A program made the translations under genes and the position numbers. From NCBI GenBank assembly GCA_934271275.1, contig CAKQRD010000003.1:114972-178971 (forward strand): DNA of 64,000 bases. The letters are read 5' to 3'. Shown in pieces: positions 1 to 8,604 of this stretch. The notes beneath the pieces were generated by a model. That model ran no database searches. It was not told the DNA's origin and saw only the letters and a program-made list of their open reading frames with translations. This DNA is from an uncultured Clostridia bacterium (lineage in GTDB: Bacteria; Bacillota; Clostridia; Christensenellales; Borkfalkiaceae). Each line of letters starts with the position of its first letter. The stretch's first letter is position 1.

Positions 1-1
1 C

Positions 2-2833
2 GATCTTGGCGGCGTTACCGATAATATAATCGTTCCCGAACCCGAAGCAAAAGAAGTTGCCGAAGTATTTAAGGGCGTTTGGTCTGGCGTGTATGAAAGC
101 CGGGGACAAAAAGCCGTATTCTTTATGAAAGTGACCGACGATAGCGAGGTGTACGTTTATACCGTTGGTTTGGGATATAGCAAAGTCGGTATCATTATCG
201 AATCTTCCGACGAAGCGTTTACTATTTGGAGTATGGACGGAATTGTTACCGTATCGCTTAACGACGACGGTTCGTTGCACTACGCGAGCGACGGTGCTTA
301 CGGCATAGACGTTGACAACGTAACGAAAGAAATAAGACTTGCGTTTGAGTATAATTATCAGATAGTTTACGTTGCGACTCTTAAAGACGGAAAGGTAGAC
401 TCGGATACATTCGGTCTTGATGATCCCGACGTGAAACTCGGTTATACCTTTAACGGCTGGTTCAATGATATTAACAACGAACAATTTAACGAAAGCGCGA
501 CTTATACCGATAATAATTACTTTATCGGTGCAGCGGAACAAACTCATTACGTTGTAAAGTATGTAAACGGCAAAGACGAAACGACTAAGCTCGTTCCCGT
601 AGACAACGCTAAACTTACCGCGGATTTGATTGCGCAAGCTCCCGCGACGGGCGAGGGTGAAGTGTTCCTCGGATGGTATAAAGGAGACGTGAAAGCGGAG
701 GCGGGATTAAAAATTTCTTCCGACACGACTTTTACCGCTCTTTCCGTTAAAGAATCCGATTACGTCGGCGCGTGGATTTTAGAGAATAAAGCCGTTATGG
801 TCACTATCGGTAGTGACGGAAAAGCTTCCGCTACTTCCGCAAACATCTATGCAAGGAACGTTGACTATAAGTTTAACGGCGAAACCGGCGCGATAGAATT
901 CAGAAAGAAGAGCGGCATGGTTGACGAAACTTGGACGATTGTAAAAACCGTTACAGGCGTCTCTCTTACCGAACTATATTACGATATGGATTATGAAGCT
1001 TGTACCGAAACGTATGCGCTTACCGCATTGAAGGGAACGACGAAAGTTCCTGCGGCGACCTATAGAGCCGATAGAAGCAGCAGCTATATAATAGTCGGCG
1101 ATAATGCCGTTATTACTAAATTCAACAATGCCGACGTGTTTGGCTTTATAACCGGTGCAAGCGCTACGACTTTGACTGTTAAATATAAAGAAAATGCGGC
1201 TTCCGGTTGGAAAACCGTATCGTCAGTCGCTTATACGAGCAAAAACGGAATAAACTTTTTAAGACTAGGCAAACTTAATACGGATCCCGCGCTTTATTCC
1301 AAAGATTCCACCGTATCCGAATGGTATAACAGCGTTAACAGATTCTATTTGTACGAGCATAACGCAAACGGTAAAAAAGTTTACACCGTAAGAGATACTA
1401 ATAATCACTACGGCTATGCCTCTGTAAACGGCGAAGTTCTCGAAGGCGAAATAATAACTATTACGTACGAGCTTTACGGCGGTAATTCGACAAAGACGAA
1501 GTATTCTGTCAACTATAAGGTAAGCGGTACATCGCTTATTGCGGCGGGTGCGGAAAAAGGCGAATACAAGTGCGGTGCGGATACGATCGTTTTCGACGGT
1601 TTCGGTAATGCGAAAAAGGGCGTAGAAACGCATACGTATTTTGTCAACGGAGCGGGCATCGTCGTTATGGATAACAACGTCGGTTATAAACTCAACGCCG
1701 AAAATGCAACTTGCGAACAGCTTGCTTCCGACGGAAAGGCAGGTAACTATACGCAGTTCGGAAACGATAAGTATACGCTTGTCATCGACGGCTTCGGCGG
1801 TGCAACCATAACGTATAAGTCGTCGTACGGTTCGCCGAGCGTGTATTCGGGACTTTATACGATTTCATCGGGTAAACTCACTATAACCAAAACTTCTTAC
1901 ACTTATAATAAGACCTACACGATTGAAGAAGAAGGTAAAGTTCTGGTAAGCACGGATAATAAGGTAGTATTCACCGTAAACGGACATGTTATTGAAAGTA
2001 AGATAGAAGAATTTGTCGGAGAATACGAAAACGGTTCTGTCGTTATAAAGATTACCGTATCGAACGGTACGCCCTCCGTTGTTATAAACGGCGAAAACGC
2101 AACGAGCGTTAAAGCAAATTATAACGGTACTTTAATTACTTTTGCGGCAAAAGACTTTGATTCTGCAGCTTTCCCAAGTACGAAGATTTATTCGTGGTCT
2201 GCAAAGCTGGCGGAAGGTAATCTTGTCGTAACGCATGAGTGTATTAAAGGAATGGACGAATACGGCGAAGATTTTGAGTACGAAACGAAGGTTGCTACCT
2301 ACACGAAAAAAACCGCTTCTACGGAGACCGACGGATTAGAAGGAACTTATAAAGCGGGCGGTAACGTAATTACCCTTGACGGAAAAGGTAACGGCACATA
2401 TAACAACGGAACAGAATATCCTTTTACCTACTCTGGCACAGGTAATGTTAAGAAGGTTTCTAATTTTGCCGGTTATGATGACGGTGAGAATACCATAACC
2501 GTTGTTGACGGTAACATTAAAGTGCATTTTTCCGGCTCGTATGGCGATGATGTTTATAATGCAGTGTTTACAAAGCAGGCTGATACTGACGGCTTGGAGG
2601 GCACTTATAAAGCCGGTAGCAACGTCTTAACTCTTGACGGAAAAGGCAACGGTACTTATAACGGAACGGCGTTTACTTATACGGGTGCAGGTAATAACAA
2701 AAAGGTTTCTGACTTTGGCGTGTTTACCGATGGTGAAAATGCATTTACGGTCAATGATGACGGAAGTCTTCAGTTGCATTTATCGGGCGACTACGGTGAC
2801 AATGTTTACAATGCTAAATTTGTTAAACAGTAA
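2..2833 (+). CDS. Large secreted repeat protein with InlB-type repeats (5' end outside window)
   Basis: The frame is open from the first bases of the window, so the N-terminus and any signal peptide lie upstream and 943 residues are visible. The GTG near base 89 is only an internal codon. About 40 residues in from that point the protein is beta-rich, with Gly, Thr, Asn and Tyr prominent and few Cys. Around 115-220 residues after the GTG two segments match the Listeria-Bacteroides (InlB B / Flg_new) repeat style: GYTFNGWF and VFLGWYKGD followed by TTFTA. The last ~165 residues are two tandem ~83-residue repeats, each starting TDGLEGTYKAG and ending DNVYNA or DDVYNA plus FxKQ. No LPXTG or SLH anchor is visible at the C-terminus. 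Such proteins are usually extracellular adhesins or surface proteins; the exact role is unknown. Confidence 0.75.
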   Translation, partial: DLGGVTDNIIVPEPEAKEVAEVFKGVWSGVYESRGQKAVFFMKVTDDSEVYVYTVGLGYSKVGIIIESSDEAFTIWSMDGIVTVSLNDDGSLHYASDGAYGIDVDNVTKEIRLAFEYNYQIVYVATLKDGKVDSDTFGLDDPDVKLGYTFNGWFNDINNEQFNESATYTDNNYFIGAAEQTHYVVKYVNGKDETTKLVPVDNAKLTADLIAQAPATGEGEVFLGWYKGDVKAEAGLKISSDTTFTALSVKESDYVGAWILENKAVMVTIGSDGKASATSANIYARNVDYKFNGETGAIEFRKKSGMVDETWTIVKTVTGVSLTELYYDMDYEACTETYALTALKGTTKVPAATYRADRSSSYIIVGDNAVITKFNNADVFGFITGASATTLTVKYKENAASGWKTVSSVAYTSKNGINFLRLGKLNTDPALYSKDSTVSEWYNSVNRFYLYEHNANGKKVYTVRDTNNHYGYASVNGEVLEGEIITITYELYGGNSTKTKYSVNYKVSGTSLIAAGAEKGEYKCGADTIVFDGFGNAKKGVETHTYFVNGAGIVVMDNNVGYKLNAENATCEQLASDGKAGNYTQFGNDKYTLVIDGFGGATITYKSSYGSPSVYSGLYTISSGKLTITKTSYTYNKTYTIEEEGKVLVSTDNKVVFTVNGHVIESKIEEFVGEYENGSVVIKITVSNGTPSVVINGENATSVKANYNGTLITFAAKDFDSAAFPSTKIYSWSAKLAEGNLVVTHECIKGMDEYGEDFEYETKVATYTKKTASTETDGLEGTYKAGGNVITLDGKGNGTYNNGTEYPFTYSGTGNVKKVSNFAGYDDGENTITVVDGNIKVHFSGSYGDDVYNAVFTKQADTDGLEGTYKAGSNVLTLDGKGNGTYNGTAFTYTGAGNNKKVSDFGVFTDGENAFTVNDDGSLQLHLSGDYGDNVYNAKFVKQ
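2327..2830 (+). repeat. Two tandem ~250-bp coding repeats at the 3' end of the surface-protein gene
   Basis: The unit from about 2327 to 2581 and the unit from about 2585 to 2830 encode near-parallel domains sharing TDGLEGTYKAG, LDGKGNGTYN, KKVS and VYNA. The first has a few extra residues (NNGTEYPF versus NGTAF). They have diverged at the DNA level, so the duplication is not very recent. Confidence 0.8.
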
Positions 2834-2847
2834 TCAGTAATATCGTA

Positions 2848-2889
2848 AAAAAGAAAAGGAGCTGCAATATTGCCGCCCCTTTTCTTTTT
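2848..2889 (+). terminator. Rho-independent terminator of the surface-protein gene
   Basis: An AAAAAGAAAAGG arm is matched by CCTTTTCTTTTT across an 18-base loop and runs into a T-rich tail. It starts 15 bases after the stop codon. Confidence 0.8.
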
Positions 2890-3040
2890 AATTGACTTTT
2901 TAAAAAAAATGTTGTAGGATAATCAAGAGCTGTTTTTAGAGATTCTCTCTATATTTTGCAAGGTCTTTGCGAAAGCCGTTGAGGGTTGGTGAACGAAGGC
3001 GGAGCAGTCAGCAATCGGCGGAGCCGGTTGCATGTAAACA

Positions 3041-3078
3041 AAAAAAATCGTTAGACAGAATAACCGATCAAACGATTT
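3041..3078 (-). terminator. Second (duplicated) copy of the tRNA-Trp terminator
   Basis: Read on the minus strand, AAATCGTT pairs with AACGATTT and a run of T follows. It is the distal copy within the tandem duplication, beyond the functional terminator. Confidence 0.65.
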
Positions 3079-3170
3079 ATGCTTTTGGCAGGGGAGACGA
3101 GGCGCGAACGAAGTCCTGCGTAGCCGAAGGCGGAGCAGTCAGCAATCGGCGGAGACGGTTGCGTGTAAAC

Positions 3171-3207
3171 AAAAAATCGTTCGACCGAATAACCGATCAA
3201 ACGATTT
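3171..3207 (-). terminator. Rho-independent terminator of tRNA-Trp
   Basis: On the minus strand AAATCGTT/AACGATTT encloses a second stem GATCG/CGGTC (one G-U pair) and is followed by six T. It begins 6 bases beyond the CCA end of the tRNA gene. Confidence 0.85.
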
Positions 3208-3213
3208 CGTTTC

Positions 3214-3289
3214 TGGCAGGGGAGACGCGACTCGAACACGCAACCGGCGGTTTTGGAGACCGCTGCTCTACCAATTGAGCCACTCCCCT
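3214..3289 (-). tRNA. tRNA-Trp (anticodon CCA)
   Basis: The complete 76-nt cloverleaf reads on the minus strand. The acceptor is AGGGGAG/CTCCCCT and the D stem GCTC/GAGC. The anticodon stem GCGGT/ACCGC carries loop CTCCAAA, giving anticodon CCA. The T arm is GCGTG-TTCGAGT-CGCGT, the discriminator base is G, and CCA is encoded. It has its own promoter and terminator. It is convergent with nothing and divergent from proC. Confidence 0.97.
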
Positions 3290-3303
3290 AAAAGAACAGT
3301 AAA

Positions 3304-3332
3304 ATTATATAATAAATATCAGATTTAGTCAA
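3304..3332 (-). promoter_or_regulatory. Sigma-A promoter of tRNA-Trp
   Basis: On the minus strand TTGACT, a 17-base spacer and TATAAT. The -10 box ends 14 bases before the first tRNA base. Confidence 0.85.
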
Positions 3333-3349
3333 ACAAATTGAGGTATAAA

Positions 3350-4156
3350 ATGAAAAAGAAATTTAAATTAGGCGTCATCGGCGCAGGGTTTATGTCGTCT
3401 GCCATTGTAAACGGAGCAATAGGTACGTGTTATTTGAAAAATACCGACGTTATAGTCAGTGATCCTTCCGAATCCGCGCTTAAAAAAATGGCAGAAAAAG
3501 GAGTGCTTGGAACGACTGATAATGCACGCATTTTTGACGAGTCGGAATTTGTTCTGTTTGCGGTGAAGCCTCAAACTTTTTCATCGGCGGTTGAGCGTGT
3601 GAAAAAGGACGGAGAATATAAAATAATCTCCATAATGGCGGGCGTAAAAATAGAAAAAATCAGAAAAATTTTCCCGCGTGCCGTCGTCGCAAGATGTATG
3701 CCGAATACACCTTGCTCTGTGGGATACGGAGCGGTCGGAATGGATGTTTCAGGCTTGCAAACGGCTACTGACGCCGAATTTGTAAAGGGGTTGTTCTCCT
3801 CCTTTGCGGAGGTTGTTTTAACGCGCGAAGAGGCTCTTAACGTTATTACCGGCATCAGCGGAAGTGCGCCCGCATATTTTTATCTCTTTTTGAAAGGAGT
3901 TATAGATGCGGGGGTGAAGCGAGGGTTATCCGAAGAAGAATCGAAAAAACTTGCCGTCAATACTATGATCGGCAGCGGTATGATGGTTAAAAACAATGCG
4001 GGCAAATCGCTTGAAGAACTTATAACCGCCGTTTGCAGTAAAGGCGGCACGACAATAGAGGCGGTAAAGGTTTACGAAAGCAGAGGGCTTTCTGAAATTA
4101 CCGACGAAGCCGTTGACGCGTGCGTAAGGCGAGCGGGAGAGTTGGAGAACCTTTAA
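3350..4156 (+). CDS. proC: Pyrroline-5-carboxylate reductase
   Basis: Catalyses the last step of proline synthesis, reducing 1-pyrroline-5-carboxylate to proline with NAD(P)H in the cytoplasm. The 268-residue product has the usual family length. A Rossmann GxGxxx motif (GVIGAGFMSSAI) opens the protein. FAVKPQ and RCMPNTPCSVGYGAVG are the typical nucleotide- and substrate-pocket stretches. The C-terminal helical domain carries GISGSAPAYFYLF and the signature SKGGTTIEAVKVYE. The ATG at 3350 was chosen over an in-frame TTG 12 bases upstream because GAGG sits 6 bases before it. Its stop overlaps the start of rnhA by one base, so the two are probably co-transcribed. Confidence 0.95.
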   Translation: MKKKFKLGVIGAGFMSSAIVNGAIGTCYLKNTDVIVSDPSESALKKMAEKGVLGTTDNARIFDESEFVLFAVKPQTFSSAVERVKKDGEYKIISIMAGVKIEKIRKIFPRAVVARCMPNTPCSVGYGAVGMDVSGLQTATDAEFVKGLFSSFAEVVLTREEALNVITGISGSAPAYFYLFLKGVIDAGVKRGLSEEESKKLAVNTMIGSGMMVKNNAGKSLEELITAVCSKGGTTIEAVKVYESRGLSEITDEAVDACVRRAGELENL

Positions 4157-4596
4157 TGAAAAAGGTCACTATATATACTGACGGTGCGTGTAGCGGTAAC
4201 CCGGGAAGCGGCGGTTATTGTGCTATTCTTATTTATAATGGCGCGGAAAAGGTCGTAAGCGGGAGCGAGTGGTATACGACGAACAACAGAATGGAGCTTT
4301 TAGGCGTTATTAAAGGGCTTGAAGCATTGAAAGAGCCGTGTGAAGTAGACTTATACAGTGATTCGCAATACGTTGTTTCTGCGTTTTCAGAGGGTTGGAT
4401 TTACGGCTGGAGCAAAAACGGCTGGAAAACTTCTGCTAAAAAAGAAGTAAAAAATCCCGACCTCTGGCAAAGACTTTTGGAACTGACAAAGCTTCATAGG
4501 GTTAATTTTATTAAGGTAAAAGGTCACGCCGACAACGAATATAATAATCGTTGCGACGAAATAGCCGTCGGAGAATATAAAAAAATGAAAGCATGA
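4156..4596 (+). CDS. rnhA: Ribonuclease HI
   Basis: Degrades the RNA strand of RNA-DNA hybrids during replication and repair. At 146 residues it is a standard-length single-domain enzyme. The four acidic catalytic positions are all visible: Asp in IYTDGACSGNPG, Glu in NNRMELLGVI, Asp in LYSDSQYV, and the final Asp in NNRCDEIA. The catalytic-loop His is in VKGHADNEYNNRC. The start ATG overlaps the proC stop (TAATG), which suggests translational coupling. The longer in-frame start inside proC is rejected because the domain begins at MKKVTIYTDGA. Confidence 0.96.
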   Translation: MKKVTIYTDGACSGNPGSGGYCAILIYNGAEKVVSGSEWYTTNNRMELLGVIKGLEALKEPCEVDLYSDSQYVVSAFSEGWIYGWSKNGWKTSAKKEVKNPDLWQRLLELTKLHRVNFIKVKGHADNEYNNRCDEIAVGEYKKMKA

Positions 4597-4654
4597 CAAA
4601 AACGCTCAAAAGTATGGATTTTTATAACATTATTTGTCTGATCGGGTTATAACG

Positions 4655-4683
4655 CGGATAAGTTTAAAACCCCGTAATATAAT
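4655..4683 (+). promoter_or_regulatory. Possible promoter giving a leaderless mRNA for the DedA/VTT gene
   Basis: A perfect TATAAT (4678-4683) ends 6 bases before the ATG at 4690. The -35 position 17 bases upstream (CGGATA) matches only 3 of 6 consensus bases, so the promoter call is weak. No Shine-Dalgarno precedes the ATG. Confidence 0.4.
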
Positions 4684-4689
4684 ATAAAT

Positions 4690-5607
4690 ATGGGAAAGAA
4701 AGGGATGAACGTTTTAAAAAACGTTTTGAGCGTTATTTTTATTTCGCTTAACGGCTTAACCGGCGTAATATTTGCGGTGTTATATCTGGAAACGTTTGCA
4801 GGCGGGTTTGTGGCGGAATATTTTGACGTTGTGCTGACTGTTTCTGTGGTTTTGATAACGGTTCTGACAATGCTTACCATAGCCTTTTTAAGGCATTCGG
4901 AGAGTTTTCTATATAGGCTTTTTTTGATAACGGTGATTACCGTAACGGCTGTTGTAGCTACGTTGTACGGGTTAAAGGTTTCCGGTTTTTTGGATAAAAC
5001 AAACAGCGTGGAAGACCTGCGCGCGTACGTTTCTTCGTTTGGTGAAAACGCGGCGATTATATTTACCTTATTACAGTTTTTACAAGTCGTAGTGTTGCCG
5101 ATACCCGCGTTTATAACGGTGGCTGCGGGCGTCGTCTTGTTCGGAGCGTTTAAGGGTGCTGTTTTAAGTTGTATAGGTATAATAATCGGGTCTGTTGCGG
5201 CGTTTTTTATAGGCAGAGTTTTCGGCTATCGTGTGGCTAAATGGCTGGTCGGTAAGGAGAGCCTTGATAAAGGGCTGAAAACCATAAAAGGCAAGGATAG
5301 AATTATTCTGACGTTTATGTTCCTTTTTCCGTTTTTTCCCGATGACGTTTTGTGTTTCGTTGCAGGGATAACGACGATGAGTCCGTTATTCTTTTTGATA
5401 ATGATTTTCATTACGCGGATAATTTCCGTATTTGCCACTTGTTATTCCCTGAATAACAGCATTATACCATACGACACTTGGTGGGGAATTCTTTTATGGA
5501 TATTGTTCTTTGCGTTGACGGTCGTTTTAACAGTGTTGATTTACAAAAAAGGAGACAAGATGGAGGCGTTTTTCGCGAAAAGAAAGAAATCTACAAAATG
5601 TAAGTAA
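4690..5607 (+). CDS. TVP38/TMEM64 (VTT/DedA superfamily) membrane protein
   Basis: A 305-residue polytopic membrane protein with about seven hydrophobic segments. The first three (residues ~7-30, 38-60, 70-97) precede the VTT core at ~115-240. The core reads VVVLPIPAFITVAAGVVLFG, a glycine-rich re-entrant region, GRVFGYRVAKWLVG, then FLFPFFPDDVLCFVAGIT, the typical proline/aspartate signature of this family. Members have been linked to lipid scrambling or polyprenyl-phosphate recycling; the substrate here is unknown. The start has no Shine-Dalgarno and lies 7 bases after a TATAAT, consistent with a leaderless transcript. An alternative ATG at 4705 is possible. Confidence 0.85.
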   Translation: MGKKGMNVLKNVLSVIFISLNGLTGVIFAVLYLETFAGGFVAEYFDVVLTVSVVLITVLTMLTIAFLRHSESFLYRLFLITVITVTAVVATLYGLKVSGFLDKTNSVEDLRAYVSSFGENAAIIFTLLQFLQVVVLPIPAFITVAAGVVLFGAFKGAVLSCIGIIIGSVAAFFIGRVFGYRVAKWLVGKESLDKGLKTIKGKDRIILTFMFLFPFFPDDVLCFVAGITTMSPLFFLIMIFITRIISVFATCYSLNNSIIPYDTWWGILLWILFFALTVVLTVLIYKKGDKMEAFFAKRKKSTKCK

Positions 5608-5629
5608 ATTACTTATGATTTATAATTAG

Positions 5630-5646
5630 ATTATGTCACACATAAT
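5630..5646. promoter_or_regulatory. 17-bp palindrome upstream of surE
   Basis: ATTATGTCACACATAAT: 7-base arms around CAC, one to two bases different from the perfect palindrome at 24654-24670. It lies 30 bases before the surE start and 23 bases after the preceding stop, the position expected for an operator. The binding protein is unknown. Confidence 0.45.
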
Positions 5647-5675
5647 TACAGTTTTATATTTTTTGAGGAATACAG

Positions 5676-6428
5676 ATGAAAATACTTATATGTAACGACG
5701 ACGGTATTGAAAGCGGCGGAATCAAATCACTTGCGGAAAAATTTAGCGAAAGACACGAGGTTCTGGTCGTTGCTCCCGACGGCAACAGATCGTGTTGCTC
5801 TCATACGCTTACGCTTAACGCGCCTATAAAAATCGTTGAAAAAAATGAGAAAAAATACAGGGCGTACGTTATATCGGGTTATCCCGTGGACTGCGTTAAA
5901 GTGGGGTTTCATTTTATAAAGGACTTCGTTCCCGACGTCGTGGTCGCGGGGATAAACAAAGCGCACAACCTCGGAACTGACGTTATGTATTCCGGTACGG
6001 TTGCGATAGCTTTGGAGGCTTCTTATTTCGGAGTGTCCGCCTTTGCGTTCTCGTCTTACTCTCACGAAGAAATTGATTTCGGAAAATTTGCCGATATTGC
6101 AATAGAAATCGTTGAAAAACTTACTCCGTTATCCCTGTGCGCTCAGGTGTGGAACGTTAATTTTCCTCGTGAAAATGATACGATTAAGGGGATTAGGCTT
6201 TGTAAACTCGGTAAATACGTTTATGACGATAAGTACGTCGAGTCTGACGAGGGCGGGTACGTTCTGAAAAGTTCCGAAGCGATACCCGATACGGAAGATC
6301 GAGATACGGACGTTTGGCTTGTGAACGAAGGGTACGTTACGATAACTCCGTTAAAAGCGGACGTTACCGATAACGAAACGCTTTATAATACTATAAAGAA
6401 TAAAATTGATTCAGAGATAGCGATATGA
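5676..6428 (+). CDS. surE: 5'/3'-nucleotidase SurE
   Basis: A metal-dependent phosphatase that removes phosphate from nucleoside monophosphates and is linked to stationary-phase survival. The 250-residue product shows the family metal site: Asp8 and Asp9 in ICNDDGIESGGI, the serine of APDGNRSCCSHTLTL, and the Asn in VVAGINKAHNLGTDVMYSGTVAIALEA. The start is supported by GAGGAAT 8 bases upstream. The 3' end overlaps the next gene by 4 bases (ATGA). Confidence 0.95.
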   Translation: MKILICNDDGIESGGIKSLAEKFSERHEVLVVAPDGNRSCCSHTLTLNAPIKIVEKNEKKYRAYVISGYPVDCVKVGFHFIKDFVPDVVVAGINKAHNLGTDVMYSGTVAIALEASYFGVSAFAFSSYSHEEIDFGKFADIAIEIVEKLTPLSLCAQVWNVNFPRENDTIKGIRLCKLGKYVYDDKYVESDEGGYVLKSSEAIPDTEDRDTDVWLVNEGYVTITPLKADVTDNETLYNTIKNKIDSEIAI

Positions 6429-7648
6429 AAAAGGTTTTGGTCGTCGGCGGTGGTGCGGCGGGTATGATGGCTGCGTTTTTTGCCGCAGAAAACGGTAACG
6501 AAGTCGTCCTTGCAGAAAAAAACGAGAAGCTCGGAAAAAAGATTTACATAACCGGAAAAGGACGGTGCAACCTGACGAACGACGTGCCGGTAGCGGAGTT
6601 TTTCGGGAACGTCGTTAATAATCCTAAATTTTTGTACGGAAGCATATATTCGTTTTCGCCCGAAAACGTATGCGCTTTTTTTGAAAAGCGCGGTCTGACG
6701 CTAAAAACGGAGCGCGGAAACAGAGTTTTTCCCGCAAGCGATAAAGCGAGCGACGTGACGAAAACCTTGGAAAAGGCGTTGCGTTCGGCAGGCGTTCGGA
6801 TAATTCTTGAAACGGAAATAGTAGCTGTTTCCGTGAATGACGGTGCAGTTAACGGAGCCGTAACCCGAAAAAACGAATTTTTAGAAGCCGATTCGGTGAT
6901 TATTTGCACGGGCGGGGCGTCGTATCCGTTGACCGGTAGTACGGGGGACGGATATGAGTTTGCAAAAGCTTGCGGTCACTCGATTGTATCTCCCAAACCG
7001 GCTCTTGTCGGAATAGAGCTTAAAGGCAGAGATTTTCTTCCCTTGCAGGGGTTATCGCTTAAAAACGTACGATTAACGGTTTTTGACGGGAATAAAAAAA
7101 TATTCGGTGATTTCGGAGAAATGCTTTTTACTCATTACGGAATTTCCGGACCGATAGTTTTGACCTGCTCGTCTTACGTCAATCGTCTCAATCTCGAAAA
7201 ACTGACTGCTTCCGTGGATTTAAAGCCCGTACTTACGGATGAAGTGCTTGATAACAGGCTTTTGCGTGAGTTCGCGGAGAACAGAACGAAAACGATTTCC
7301 GCGGTCGTTCGCTCGCTCGTACCGTCTACGCTCGTGGAACTTATCGTTAAACGTTCCCGAACACCTTCCGCAAAGATTTGCGCGGAAATTACGAAGGAAG
7401 AACGAAAACGAATTATTTTCACCCTTAAAAACCTGACCTTCCGGATAAAAGCTTTGCGCCCGTTGGAAGAAGCGATCGTGACGTCCGGCGGCGTAAGCGT
7501 TTCGGAGGTGAATCCTAAGACGATGGAAAGTAAAAAGGTTAAGGGATTATTTTTTGCCGGTGAGGTTTTAGACGTGGATTGTCTGACGGGCGGCTTTAAT
7601 TTGCAAGCTGCGTTTTCTACCGGATACGTTGCGGGTAAAAATGCCTGA
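6425..7648 (+). CDS. NAD(P)/FAD-dependent oxidoreductase of the HI0933/YhiN (BaiN-like) family
   Basis: A 407-residue flavoprotein starting with an FAD-binding GGGAAGMMAAFFAA motif, followed by GKKIYITGKGRCNLTND, the family signature. It ends with LFFAGEVLDVDCLTGGFNLQAAFSTGYVAGK, the C-terminal FAD-contact motif. The ATG overlaps the surE stop, so the two genes are probably co-translated. Family members are annotated as BaiN-like, after a bile-acid 7-alpha-dehydroxylation enzyme, but most are uncharacterised housekeeping flavoproteins. The physiological substrate cannot be told from this sequence. Confidence 0.9.
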   Translation: MKKVLVVGGGAAGMMAAFFAAENGNEVVLAEKNEKLGKKIYITGKGRCNLTNDVPVAEFFGNVVNNPKFLYGSIYSFSPENVCAFFEKRGLTLKTERGNRVFPASDKASDVTKTLEKALRSAGVRIILETEIVAVSVNDGAVNGAVTRKNEFLEADSVIICTGGASYPLTGSTGDGYEFAKACGHSIVSPKPALVGIELKGRDFLPLQGLSLKNVRLTVFDGNKKIFGDFGEMLFTHYGISGPIVLTCSSYVNRLNLEKLTASVDLKPVLTDEVLDNRLLREFAENRTKTISAVVRSLVPSTLVELIVKRSRTPSAKICAEITKEERKRIIFTLKNLTFRIKALRPLEEAIVTSGGVSVSEVNPKTMESKKVKGLFFAGEVLDVDCLTGGFNLQAAFSTGYVAGKNA

Positions 7649-7695
7649 ACACGGCAAAAATAACCTCTTTGTCTAAATTTTATAGCTATTTTCCG

Positions 7696-7724
7696 TTGTA
7701 TCCTGCACGTTTTTGTGGTAAAAT
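7696..7724 (+). promoter_or_regulatory. Sigma-A promoter of the cmk-plsC-ispH/rpsA operon
   Basis: TTGTAT, a 17-base spacer and TAAAAT, about 135 bases before cmk. The leader between them contains short inverted repeats (for example CGGTT and TTACCG elements at 7742-7790) but no riboswitch that I recognise. Confidence 0.65.
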
Positions 7725-7858
7725 ATTTCGGTAAGAACGAAAAAGCGGTTTTGCCTTTTTCTAACGGTTGTTTTACCGAAGCGGTAAGCTTGCGACGAAA
7801 TTTGTTTTTGTGTTTAGATTTTTTGGTTTTTATTGAATAAAACAGGGGTATATATAAT

Positions 7859-8521
7859 ATGGATAAAAAAATAACGATAGCTCTCGACGGGCCTTCGGGG
7901 AGCGGTAAAAGCACCGTTGCCAAAAGGATTTCGCAGGAACTGGATATACTTTATCTCGATACGGGCGCGATGTACAGAGCCGTCGCTCTCGAAGCGTTAA
8001 AACGAGGGGTGGATACTTTCAACGAGTCGGGAATTTCCGAATTTATAGATAATATCGACCTTGAAATAAAATATATGGACGGGACGCAACATACGTTTCT
8101 GGACGGAGAAGACGTATCAGAAAAAATTCGCGAGCCGCAGGTTTCTATGGCGGCTTCAAACGTTTCGAGCCTTAAATGCGTAAGGCTTAAAATGGTCGAT
8201 ATGCAAAGAAAAATTGCGGCAAATTCTTCGTGCGTTCTTGACGGGCGCGACATAGGTTCGTTCGTTTTGCCGAATGCCGATTATAAGTTTTTCGTTACGG
8301 CAAGCGTGGACGTAAGAGCGGACAGAAGATACAAGGAGCTTTCTTTGAAAGGACATAAGGTAGATTTCGACGAACTTAAAGCGGAAATAGAACAGCGCGA
8401 TTATAACGACAGGAACAGAGATTTCGCGCCGCTCATTCAGGCCGAGGACGCTGTTTTGATAGATACTTCGTTTATGACCGTTAGTCAGGTCGTAGGAAAA
8501 ATTTTATCTTATATAAAATAG
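7859..8521 (+). CDS. cmk: Cytidylate kinase
   Basis: Phosphorylates CMP and dCMP to the diphosphates for nucleic-acid and lipid precursor supply. The 220-residue protein starts with the P-loop ALDGPSGSGKSTVAKRIS, then LYLDTGAMYRAVAL. The CMP-specific insert follows and then the conserved CVLDGRDIGSFVLPNADYKFF, with the RDYND and RD residues near the end. The ATG at 7859 has AGGGG 10 bases upstream. It heads the conserved clostridial cluster cmk-plsC-ispH-rpsA. Confidence 0.96.
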   Translation: MDKKITIALDGPSGSGKSTVAKRISQELDILYLDTGAMYRAVALEALKRGVDTFNESGISEFIDNIDLEIKYMDGTQHTFLDGEDVSEKIREPQVSMAASNVSSLKCVRLKMVDMQRKIAANSSCVLDGRDIGSFVLPNADYKFFVTASVDVRADRRYKELSLKGHKVDFDELKAEIEQRDYNDRNRDFAPLIQAEDAVLIDTSFMTVSQVVGKILSYIK

Positions 8522-8604
8522 CTTTCGGGCGGAAACTTTGAGCTTTGTTCTTAATAAAGTTTTTGCTAAGTTATTAAATTAGCGTTTTTGTCAGGTGGTC
8601 GGGG

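Larger units (their letters stand above)
2995..3235. repeat. Tandem ~110-bp duplication of the tRNA-Trp 3' end and terminator
   Basis: Bases ~2995-3108 and ~3124-3235 share a long common block. It includes GGAGCAGTCAGCAATCGGCG, an inverted repeat around AACCGATCAAACGATTT, and GGCAGGGGAGACG, which is the CCA end, acceptor arm and start of the T arm of the tRNA-Trp gene (minus strand). The copy at ~3082-3108 is only a tRNA fragment because the rest of the cloverleaf is absent. The ORFs running through this block are not credible genes. Confidence 0.75.

Noticed and set aside
2967..3278. 103-codon plus-strand ORF (and a 62-codon minus ORF) over the tRNA-Trp region
   Set aside because: They run through tandem repeats, the terminators and the tRNA gene itself and show no protein-like composition.
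7174..7923. 249-codon minus-strand ORF
   Set aside because: Shadow of the flavoprotein gene, the intergenic region and cmk; Ser/Arg/Phe-rich with no domain.
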